Positions 52,215 to 60,284 of a stretch of DNA of 64,000 nucleotides are shown here, piece by piece. Where the stretch lies: assembly GCF_003182255.1 (NCBI RefSeq), contig NZ_QGTQ01000030.1, positions 16,955 to 80,954 on the forward strand, given 5' to 3'. The DNA comes from Paenibacillus cellulosilyticus (GTDB lineage: Bacteria; Bacillota; Bacilli; Paenibacillales; Paenibacillaceae). The notes beneath the pieces were generated by a model that had not been told where the DNA came from, ran no database searches, and worked only from the letters and a program-made list of their open reading frames with translations. The translations under genes were made by a program, and so were the position numbers. Numbering within the stretch: the stretch's first letter is position 1; every line of letters begins with the position of its first letter.

Positions 52215-52510
52215 GTGGCGCCGCTTGTCGGAACAATAGTGCGATGTATGGCGTTCTTCACAACAGAGTTGCTGATGTTACGATGGCAGGAGGGGGCTAG
52301 AGGAAGGTAAGAGATAACGGTTGCAGATGAAGCAGCAGCAACGATTTCCCGTGTACATGCACGAGTGGGCGCGCGCCTACATACAATGTAGAACCGACTT
52401 CAAAGCGCGCTGGGAGAGGCGAGTCATTTCGACACGGATCGCTTCACGCCGGCCTACCAACATGGGGGTGTACGGTTCATGGGATTGTTCGCTGCTGTTG
52501 CCTTGTTCAT
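52215..52510 (+). repeat. Right copy of the direct repeat (dead permease 3' end plus live sigK 5' end)
   Basis: Aligns with 44788-45049. In frame from 52215 it still reads VAPLVGTIVRCMAFFTTELL then MLRWQEGA, a decayed version of the permease C-terminus VAPLVGTLVLCSVFIAAGML. The homology probably starts around 52199. After the shared CGGTTGCAGAT and AGCAGCAGCAACGATTTC segments, this copy has an extra ~35 bases (52360-52400) and then the live sigK start. Confidence 0.8.
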
Positions 52511-53177
52511 TAAGCAGCTGTCGCTGCTCGTCTCTTATGTCAAAAATAATGCGTTTCCGCAGCCGCTTCATGAGGAAGATGAATTGAAGCATCTTCAGCT
52601 CATGGCCGAGGGAAACCAGCACTCGCGCAATTTACTGATCGAGCATAACCTTCGCTTGGTTGCGCATATCGTAAAAAAGTTCGATAACACCGGAGAGGAT
52701 CTCGAGGATCTGATCTCCATCGGCACGATCGGCCTCATCAAGGCGATCGAGAGCTTCCAGCAAGGCAAAGGCACGAAGCTCGCGACATTCGCCGCGCGGT
52801 GTATCGAGAACGAAATACTTATGCATCTGCGTTCGTTGAAAAAGACCAAGAAAGATGTCTCCCTGCATGACCCGATTGGAACGGACAAAGAGGGCAACGA
52901 AATTACGTTGATCGATATCCTCGGCTCTGAAGCTGACGATGTGGTCGAGAAGGTACAGCTGAAGATCGAGAAGAGCAAGATTTATCGGAACCTCGACATA
53001 TTGGATGATCGTGAGAAGGAAGTCGTCGTGGGAAGATTTGGGTTGGAGCATGGTGGGGAAGAGCGGACGCAGCGGGAGATCGCGAAGGAGCTGGGGATCT
53101 CACGGAGCTATGTTTCAAGGATAGAGAAGCGGGCGCTTATGAAGCTGTATCATGAGTTTTATAAGGTGAAGAAGTGA
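52479..53177 (+). CDS. sigK: Sporulation sigma factor SigK
   Basis: A 232-residue sigma-70 family protein equal to mother-cell SigK. The pro-sequence region [20 protein letters not shown] leads to region 2 ([39 protein letters not shown]) and region 4 ([20 protein letters not shown]). SigK directs late sporulation genes after pro-sequence removal. The gene is whole, with no skin-type element. GGGGGTG precedes ATG 52479. A decayed copy of its first codons lies at 45015. Confidence 0.95.
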   Translation: MGLFAAVALFIKQLSLLVSYVKNNAFPQPLHEEDELKHLQLMAEGNQHSRNLLIEHNLRLVAHIVKKFDNTGEDLEDLISIGTIGLIKAIESFQQGKGTKLATFAARCIENEILMHLRSLKKTKKDVSLHDPIGTDKEGNEITLIDILGSEADDVVEKVQLKIEKSKIYRNLDILDDREKEVVVGRFGLEHGGEERTQREIAKELGISRSYVSRIEKRALMKLYHEFYKVKK

Positions 53178-53197
53178 TAAATTATTTGAACAAAACT

Positions 53198-53241
53198 AAG
53201 ACAGTTCTCTTCTATAACAGGAAGGGGATTGTCTTTTGTTT
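53198..53241 (+). terminator. Probable sigK terminator
   Basis: AAGACAGTTCTCTTC pairs with GAAGGGGATTGTCTT (several G-U and two weaker pairs) over a short loop, followed by TTGTTT. Confidence 0.6.
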
Positions 53242-53488
53242 CACAAAGGAGAGAAAGCAGAACATCTGACTCAATCACGTTTCCATACTGCTTTATTGTA
53301 ACTAAGACGAAGCGATTCTGTAATGAGCATCAGAAAACGAGCGAAGTAGCAAACTTATTTCTCTTCATTATGCTGCTAAGGCTGAGTTTATAGGTTTTAC
53401 CATATGTGATTATGATACAATTATGGGAGTTTAATTTAAAACTATCGATAGATTAGAACTAAGTTTGAAATATTAGGGGTGAGCGTCT
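53242..53488. other. A+T-rich leader before the Jet operon
   Basis: No gene on either strand. It includes a TATGATACAAT stretch at 53411-53421 that could be a -10 region with a poor -35 (GGTTTT, 53393-53398), and ends in AGGGGTGAG before jetA. Base composition turns clearly A+T-rich here compared with the 46-53 kb genes. Confidence 0.4.
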
Positions 53489-54985
53489 ATGAGTATATTT
53501 AACCGAATCAAAGCAATTCAATACTTAAATACAGATAATACAGAACAATACCGCCCCATCGTGCGAATTTTTTATGAACAGCATTTAAAATTCTCTTCGT
53601 ATTTATCGTTTCAAGAAGTCTATCAATTATTACGAAATTCCGAATACTGGAGACGATTTGAGTTACTAGAATATACTGAAAAGAACCTGGAAACGGATTT
53701 GAAGATGCTTGTAGAGTGGGGCGATCTCGAGGTCATTCAAGACAATACCAAAGCGACCAGCTACGAGGATTATCAAAAGAAAAAGTATCGCTATAAGGCG
53801 TCGGAAATATTGATTGATATCGAACGAATGCTAATTGCAACGGAGAAGAGGGCAGGAACCATTCGAGGTGGATTGGAGAAGCAAGTGGCTGACCGCATTC
53901 TTGAAGAACTCGCAAAAATTGCCAATAACCACTTAACCAACCCCGAAGAAGTATATTACATATGGCGAGATTTAATGCGAAGGCATGACCAATTACGAAA
54001 TGATACTTCCGATTATTTATCTTTAATTAATGCAGAATCCACAGAGAAGCTTTTGCGATCTGAAAGTTTTATCCCATACAAAGGACAATTCGTATCGTAT
54101 CTCGACGGATTCGTAGCGCACATCGCGGAAAAGAGAACGCTAATACAAAAGCGCCTTCGAGAAATGCCGACCTGGCATATTGATTATACCATCCAGGCTG
54201 TAGTTGATTTTGAGAGAAAATTCCCGCAGTTCCTTATTTCTCAAGAGGAGTATGATGTGGGGGCTGCTAAAGGGGCTCGTATTGCAGAATGGAATGCATT
54301 AAAATCGTGGTTCATTGAGGAAGACGGAAGGGAATCAGGCTTTTCTTTTTTGATTAAACAGACACGTGGGGCGATCTCGAAAGTGCTTCGCATCGCACAG
54401 CAAATTGGTGAGAAAGCCTACCAATACAAAAGCCGTAAGAATGATTACCTGCAGATCGCACGATGGTTTTATGATGCAAAAAATCTTGATGAGTGTCATA
54501 TGATCGCTTCATATATGTTCGGCACTCAGGAAGCTCGCCACGTCTTTGCTCTACCGAAAACTGGAGCTAATCCGTATCAGACGGTGTGGGAAAACGATCC
54601 ATATGAAATTGAATTGCGAAAAACTACAAGAGCAGGACGTGCTCGAAAAAGAAGCCAAACGGTAAACGAGGACCCAATGAAGGAATTTGCACTTTTAAAC
54701 GAGCATCAAAAAAACGAGGAACTGAAACGAGAATATTTAGAACTTATCACCACAGATCGAATCATACGAATTCGTGACATTACTGTTGCACATCCCATGG
54801 TACGTGAAGCTATCCTGGACATGGTTGGTCGTGCGACGGTTTCTTCAAACGGTAATGGGATTACGGAAGAAGGCCGACGTTTTAAGATGCGTTTTCTATC
54901 GAATGAACTTGAATATCTGCGCTGCCCGGATGGGACGCTGACTATGGGTGATATTGAAATTCAATTTATGGAGGAAGCCGAATGA
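53489..54985 (+). CDS. jetA: Wadjet JetA-like protein (TIGR02677/DUF2397)
   Basis: 498 residues, recognised as TIGR02677/DUF2397 from FNRIKAIQYLNTDNTEQYRP, RIFYEQHLKFSSYLSFQEVY, LKMLVEWGDLEVIQD and the later WYDAKNLDECHMIASYMFGT-like segment (RWFYDAKNLDECHMIASYMF). In type II Wadjet systems this winged-helix protein is the kleisin-like subunit that bridges the JetC heads. AGGGGTGAG precedes ATG 53489. It overlaps jetB by four bases (ATGA), so expression is coupled. It is A+T-rich compared with sigK. Confidence 0.9.
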   Translation: MSIFNRIKAIQYLNTDNTEQYRPIVRIFYEQHLKFSSYLSFQEVYQLLRNSEYWRRFELLEYTEKNLETDLKMLVEWGDLEVIQDNTKATSYEDYQKKKYRYKASEILIDIERMLIATEKRAGTIRGGLEKQVADRILEELAKIANNHLTNPEEVYYIWRDLMRRHDQLRNDTSDYLSLINAESTEKLLRSESFIPYKGQFVSYLDGFVAHIAEKRTLIQKRLREMPTWHIDYTIQAVVDFERKFPQFLISQEEYDVGAAKGARIAEWNALKSWFIEEDGRESGFSFLIKQTRGAISKVLRIAQQIGEKAYQYKSRKNDYLQIARWFYDAKNLDECHMIASYMFGTQEARHVFALPKTGANPYQTVWENDPYEIELRKTTRAGRARKRSQTVNEDPMKEFALLNEHQKNEELKREYLELITTDRIIRIRDITVAHPMVREAILDMVGRATVSSNGNGITEEGRRFKMRFLSNELEYLRCPDGTLTMGDIEIQFMEEAE

Positions 54986-56181
54986 GTGAACAAGTATCGG
55001 ACGATCCACTTCAGTACTGTGTGTATGCACTATTCCAAAACTATTGGATTTCAAAAGAACTTCTACCGGATTTGTATGCCTCGACGTTTCGCCAGTCGAT
55101 GCAGCTTAAAGAATTTTTTGATCGTTGGTTTCGCTATCGTCTAATCGTGGAGCCCGACTATATAAAACTCGTGAAAACGCCTGTTGAAGCCAAGCCATGG
55201 ATGGGAATCCAATCGTTCCTGCACCCAATGGATTATATCTTTCTTTCTTGTTTTATCGCTTACATGGAGGAGAAGGGAGAAGGCCAGCAATTCGTTTTGC
55301 AAGATGTTTGTGAAGCAATTATTAACTACTATCCCGGTCCTGCCAGTGAGGTTGTATGGAAAAACAGATCGGTTCGCCAAAGTCTTGTTCGAGCCATCAA
55401 ATATTGCGAAGAGTTGTTCGTCGTTAAGACTTTTGATCGAAAAATTGATGAGTTCCAGGATAACGTTTCACACGACATGTTGTTTGAAACAACATCGTTT
55501 TTGCGTTATTTCGTAAATAGTTTCTATTTTGATTATTCCGCTGTTCGTTCTTTTGATACTCTTAAGGGCTTCATGGTTGAAGAGGAGAAACGCGAAGGGG
55601 TCCAACCAAAACATCGATTTATGAGAAGAATGTTTTTAGAGCCAAATGTAAAAAGAGTGGCACTATCTGAGGACGAAAGTATTCTCATGAGGGAGTACGG
55701 AGCTCAACTAATCCGTAACGCCGCTGAAGAGTTCGATCATTTAGAACTTGAGGAATACCCCTCTATGTTCATGATGACTCACTCTAGACATTTCTACGGG
55801 CAATACTATCCAGCACAAAACAAAAGCTCTACTCTTTCTTTAATGACAACTCAGCTTGGTACATACTTATGGGCTCTTATCAACAACGGCTCGATTGTTC
55901 CTGATGAAACAGGTACCCTCACATTCACTTTTGAACAAGCTCTTCAAATATTTACACAAGTTAAAGAGATAAACGATCATGGCTGGTCTATTACATACCA
56001 AAGGGAATCTGCAGAAAAAGTGTGGATTTGGGCACTCGCATATATGAAATCTTTTGAATTTGCAAAAGAAGAAAACGGGTATGTATATATATACGATGTG
56101 CTTGGTCGTGTCACCGGTGAATATGAGAAAGGGGGAAACGATCTTGATGAGGTTTCATCCGAATCGACTTGGATTTTTTAA
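54982..56181 (+). CDS. jetB: Wadjet JetB-like protein (TIGR02678/DUF2398)
   Basis: 399 residues of the TIGR02678/DUF2398 type: YALFQNYWISKELLPDLYAS, FDRWFRYRLIVEPDYIKLVK, and MDYIFLSCFIAYMEEKGEGQQ match that family. JetB is the KITE-like partner bound to JetA. It starts on the ATGA overlap with jetA. Its last 35 bases are shared with the start of jetC, whose ribosome binding site lies within its coding sequence. Confidence 0.9.
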   Translation: MSEQVSDDPLQYCVYALFQNYWISKELLPDLYASTFRQSMQLKEFFDRWFRYRLIVEPDYIKLVKTPVEAKPWMGIQSFLHPMDYIFLSCFIAYMEEKGEGQQFVLQDVCEAIINYYPGPASEVVWKNRSVRQSLVRAIKYCEELFVVKTFDRKIDEFQDNVSHDMLFETTSFLRYFVNSFYFDYSAVRSFDTLKGFMVEEEKREGVQPKHRFMRRMFLEPNVKRVALSEDESILMREYGAQLIRNAAEEFDHLELEEYPSMFMMTHSRHFYGQYYPAQNKSSTLSLMTTQLGTYLWALINNGSIVPDETGTLTFTFEQALQIFTQVKEINDHGWSITYQRESAEKVWIWALAYMKSFEFAKEENGYVYIYDVLGRVTGEYEKGGNDLDEVSSESTWIF

Positions 56182-59100
56182 TTTTTGGTACCACACCGAC
56201 AGTGAGTTTGAGTTTTCGAAGGGTAAGCTATTTATTCGCGGCAAAAACGGAAGTGGGAAAACGATCACTACCACGATGGGAGTGCCTGTTCTTATTGATG
56301 GAAACAAGCGTGCTAACCGTTTGGATCCAATGGGATCAAGGGATCGACATATGGTCGATTTACTGCTTGGTGAGGAATCAATCAGCGGTCATAAAGATAG
56401 GATCGGCTACTTGTATTTTGAATATAAAAACGGTAACCAATATATTACTACGGGCATTGGAATGCACGGTTTTCGCGACACTGGCAGGCTGAACAGCTGG
56501 TATTTTATTCTCTCTGATGGCAGAAGGATCGGAAGACAAGTTCGTTTGTTTGATGAGGAATGGGTTGGTGGTAACCTTCAGAAAGTTGTCAAAAATAAAC
56601 CAGCCATGCGGGAAGCCCTAGGGCCTCATACATTCTTCACGGAATCTCAAGAGGAGTATATGGAAGAAGTCAGCCGCCGGCTGTTTGGTTTCCCTGACGT
56701 AAAGATGTTTCGGGACCTTGTCGAATTGCTGCTCAATTTAAGAAGCCCTAAACTATCTCGCGACCTCAAACCTGGCGTGGTGAATGAGATCCTTTCGACA
56801 TCACTTCAGGAACTTACGGAAAAAGAGCTTGATCCATTGACCGAATCGATAGACATAATTGATAAGCATGAGGTCCGGTTGCAAAAGACAAAGCAGGAAA
56901 TTGAGATTCTGACTACCTTATGCAATGTAAACGACATATACAAAGGGTACATTGCCTATACGGTGGCGAGGGAAACAAAACAAGTCCAAGAGAATGAGAA
57001 GGCAATTCGGACAAGCATAAATAATAGTAATGATGAAATTCGAAAATTCAAGAGAAGTATGGAAGATGCGGCTGCTGAGGTTACTCAGATGAGGGCAGAA
57101 AGAGATTCGTTGAATCAACAAAAGCAGGGATTAGTGACCAATTCGTTGTTCGACAAATTGCAGACTAATCAAACGAGGATGACAGAGTCTGAGGATAAGT
57201 TAGAAATCCTTAAAGAACGAATCAGCAATAAACGAAGCCAGTACATAGAGGCTAAAAATCGATGCGAAACAGAAGTAGGCAATCTTTCAAATACAAGAAA
57301 AAACATTCATGACCTGATTGTAGAGTTATCAGAAAATGCAGAAGAAATCTATTTTTCCGAACATGAGCGGCAGGCAAAACTCTTCGAAAGCTCGAGGGAT
57401 GACGAAACCTACCCTTTTACCGTATGGAATGATTTGATTAAAGAGTATTCCACGGAAATTACGGAAATAAAAGAAGGGTTCGTTGAGCTAGCGCAACTTG
57501 CTTTCGTTGAGAGGACAAAACGGGATGAAAAAGAAACGGCACTAGAAGCATTGGAATCTAATAAAGAAGCGCTTAATAGATTGGATGAGCTCTTTGAAAA
57601 CCTGCGTGCTGAATTTCTAACCCTTGTTCTTTCATGGGCCGAAGATACGAAAGCACTCCAAGTTATGGAGCAAGAAAAATCAATGCTGCGCTTAGCAGTC
57701 GATCAGTTGTATCGGGATGAGGAAAATCTTATAGCCCTTGAAAAGTGGAAGAACGTGGTGCAAGAACGGAGACTGCAAAGCGTTAAGGATCGGATTTTTC
57801 TGATGAATAAGGAGTTGGAGAGCGCAAGAAAAGAACTCCAATATGCATCAGACAAAAAGCGGAACCTAGTTGAATTGGGAGAAGTATCCCCTGAGCTTAC
57901 CCCAGGCCAAGAAGAGCATTCGGAACAGCTTCGAAATGCCAATATCCCGCACGGCCGTTTCTATGAATTGGTGGAGTTTAAAGAATATGTGCCAGAGCAA
58001 GTTAGGCAAGCACTGGAGTCTTCAATTACACAAGTGGGTTTGATTCATTCCATCATTGTAAACCCTCAGGATGATGAGAAGGCTCGAAAATTAGCCGTAA
58101 TAACGCAAGTTAGAACACGAAAAGTACATAACCTTAGTAACTATCTGTCACCGGTCTCTACAAAAGGGGTCCATGAAGAAACCATTCGTAGTGTTTTGGA
58201 GGGAATATCGGTTGCAACGCACGAAGAAGGATATATCTTAGAGGATGGTGGATTTTCGGGAGGATGGAGCCTTGGCAGTGCAGCGAAATTGTCGTATTAC
58301 TATGTTGGAAGAGAAGCCAGGGTTCGCCTTCGTGATGTTCTTTTAGGCGAGTTAGATGAGATCATTACAGTTTGCAATGAGCGTATTCTTAGCTGTGAAG
58401 AAGGTATTCGTGAATTGGAGATTGAGAAAAGAAAAATTATTTTTGCGGCATCACAGATGCCAATCCCAACTAAGGTAAAGGAATGTTATGGGGATATAAA
58501 AGAAACGGAAACCAGTTTTATCGTATCCCAAAAAACCTTTGATGCTCGTAGTGATGAGTATGACAAGGCTGAAAAAAAGTACACCCAATTCAAACAAACC
58601 ATACGAGAGCGTACAAGGCAATATCCTTTTGGCATGGATGAAGATGCTTATGGTCATGTTCTAAAGCGCTGCGGCGACTACATAGGCGCCCTTACGGATC
58701 TGCGGGTCGAGCGCGAGAAGCTCACGAGTTTGGCCGCGGCTGTAAGTAGGGCGAAAGAAGTATATGAGATGGTGAGGAGAAGTTTGGAGGAGACCCAAGA
58801 GGAGATTGGTACAGAAGAGGCCAACATTAGTAATGCAAATCTTACGATTGCACTGATTAAAGAACAATTGAAAAATGAAGGTCTCCAAGATATCAGCGAT
58901 CAGATTGAAGCTATTGACAAGCGCATGGACGTGCTAAGTGAATCCATCATCACTGCCTCAAACTTGGAGGTTACTGCTAAAACTCTTAAGGAACAGAAAG
59001 AGAAAAATAAGCAAGAGAACTTGACCCGGCTGCTCGGGCTTGAAAAGCTGGTTCGAGCGTGGGAAAAGAAATTCCAAGAAGAACAACGAAGTGCAACAAT

Positions 59101-60217
59101 CCCATCTGATTGGTCTCCAGAAGAGACGGTGATAAGCATGGAGGAAACATATCACAAGCTCCAACGCACTGACCTAGAAATTGCACTTAATGAGCAGTTT
59201 TATGGTGCGCAACATGATCTTCATGACTACAAACCGGACCTACACAAGGTCGAGGGTGCGGATATCGGAGAAGAAATGGATGAAGGCTGGCTTGCACTGC
59301 GGGAAAAAACAACACGTCTTATACTTACTTTTACCGTAGATTACAAAAAGATTACTCCCAATACACTCCTATTGGAGAGAAAACAACAACGTTTGAACGA
59401 CGAACAACTGATTGAGGCTGAAGAAAAGGAACTGTATAAGAAGGTTTTGATCGATGACATTGGAACTACCGTCGTGCAACGTATCCAAAGCGCTCGTGAT
59501 TGGACCGTTAGTATCAACGAGATGCTGGGCAACATGTCTACCAATATTAAAATTCAGTTGCGATGGGATGCACTTCCAAGGAAACTTGGTTCACTATCTA
59601 CTAAACAATTGGTTGATATCTTAAGCCGGGATAGTGAGTGGATCATTGATGAAGACATAGCGAGAGTATCCAAGCACTTCCGCAGCCAGATCGAAGATGC
59701 ACGTAGTCTTGCAAAAAGTGATAAACATCTCTCATTGAGAGACAAAATCCGTGAGGTTATGGATTACCGCAAGTGGTTTGTGTTCACCATCAGATCCCAA
59801 AAGGGAGACGAAGTTGGGTTCAGCGACCTGACTGACACCGTGTTCAATACGTACTCTAACGGTGAAAAAGCGATGAGCATCTACATGCCGCTTTTTGCTG
59901 CAATCGCGGCAAAATACAAAGACGCATCATCGACAGCTCCAAGGGTTATATCTCTTGACGAGGCTTTTGCTGGAGTCGATGCAGATAATACCGCGCAATT
60001 GTTTCAGCTTGCTCATCAGCTTGATTTTGATTATATTATGAACGCTTTTGGGCTATGGGGGTGCTACGAAAGTGTCGATAAACTCTCCATTATTGAAATT
60101 GTTCGCCCAATTAGCTCGTCGACTCTCGGGCTAGTAAAGTATCATTGGGATGGTAAAAAACGTTACCGCTTCCCAACGGGGGAATCACTTGAGACGAACC
60201 CTGAGCCTATGGTATAA
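56147..60217 (+). CDS. jetC: Wadjet JetC-like SMC ATPase (TIGR02680)
   Basis: 1356 residues, an SMC/MukB-like ATPase of TIGR02680. Walker A is GKNGSGKT (32-39). Long coiled-coil arms surround a middle domain (about 640-760). The signature is YSNGEKA (1236-1242; S and G kept, the third position N instead of G). Walker B is ISLDEAFAGVD with D1271 and E1272, and the ending is LSIIEIVRPISSSTLGLVKY. JetC homologues form loop-extruding motors that sense small circular DNA. ATG 56147 follows AAAGGGGG; an upstream in-frame ATG at 56054 lies deep in jetB and adds nothing conserved. Confidence 0.93.
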   Translation: MRFHPNRLGFFNFWYHTDSEFEFSKGKLFIRGKNGSGKTITTTMGVPVLIDGNKRANRLDPMGSRDRHMVDLLLGEESISGHKDRIGYLYFEYKNGNQYITTGIGMHGFRDTGRLNSWYFILSDGRRIGRQVRLFDEEWVGGNLQKVVKNKPAMREALGPHTFFTESQEEYMEEVSRRLFGFPDVKMFRDLVELLLNLRSPKLSRDLKPGVVNEILSTSLQELTEKELDPLTESIDIIDKHEVRLQKTKQEIEILTTLCNVNDIYKGYIAYTVARETKQVQENEKAIRTSINNSNDEIRKFKRSMEDAAAEVTQMRAERDSLNQQKQGLVTNSLFDKLQTNQTRMTESEDKLEILKERISNKRSQYIEAKNRCETEVGNLSNTRKNIHDLIVELSENAEEIYFSEHERQAKLFESSRDDETYPFTVWNDLIKEYSTEITEIKEGFVELAQLAFVERTKRDEKETALEALESNKEALNRLDELFENLRAEFLTLVLSWAEDTKALQVMEQEKSMLRLAVDQLYRDEENLIALEKWKNVVQERRLQSVKDRIFLMNKELESARKELQYASDKKRNLVELGEVSPELTPGQEEHSEQLRNANIPHGRFYELVEFKEYVPEQVRQALESSITQVGLIHSIIVNPQDDEKARKLAVITQVRTRKVHNLSNYLSPVSTKGVHEETIRSVLEGISVATHEEGYILEDGGFSGGWSLGSAAKLSYYYVGREARVRLRDVLLGELDEIITVCNERILSCEEGIRELEIEKRKIIFAASQMPIPTKVKECYGDIKETETSFIVSQKTFDARSDEYDKAEKKYTQFKQTIRERTRQYPFGMDEDAYGHVLKRCGDYIGALTDLRVEREKLTSLAAAVSRAKEVYEMVRRSLEETQEEIGTEEANISNANLTIALIKEQLKNEGLQDISDQIEAIDKRMDVLSESIITASNLEVTAKTLKEQKEKNKQENLTRLLGLEKLVRAWEKKFQEEQRSATIPSDWSPEETVISMEETYHKLQRTDLEIALNEQFYGAQHDLHDYKPDLHKVEGADIGEEMDEGWLALREKTTRLILTFTVDYKKITPNTLLLERKQQRLNDEQLIEAEEKELYKKVLIDDIGTTVVQRIQSARDWTVSINEMLGNMSTNIKIQLRWDALPRKLGSLSTKQLVDILSRDSEWIIDEDIARVSKHFRSQIEDARSLAKSDKHLSLRDKIREVMDYRKWFVFTIRSQKGDEVGFSDLTDTVFNTYSNGEKAMSIYMPLFAAIAAKYKDASSTAPRVISLDEAFAGVDADNTAQLFQLAHQLDFDYIMNAFGLWGCYESVDKLSIIEIVRPISSSTLGLVKYHWDGKKRYRFPTGESLETNPEPMV

Positions 60218-60284
60218 CATTATGAAAACGGTGAAAGAGATAATAACAAGAAAAAGCGGCTTAGAGAATGGAGGAAACGAACTG

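Noticed and set aside
52479..53177. A skin-type intervening element in sigK
   Set aside because: The gene is one uninterrupted frame with all sigma regions; the repeats concern only its 5' edge.
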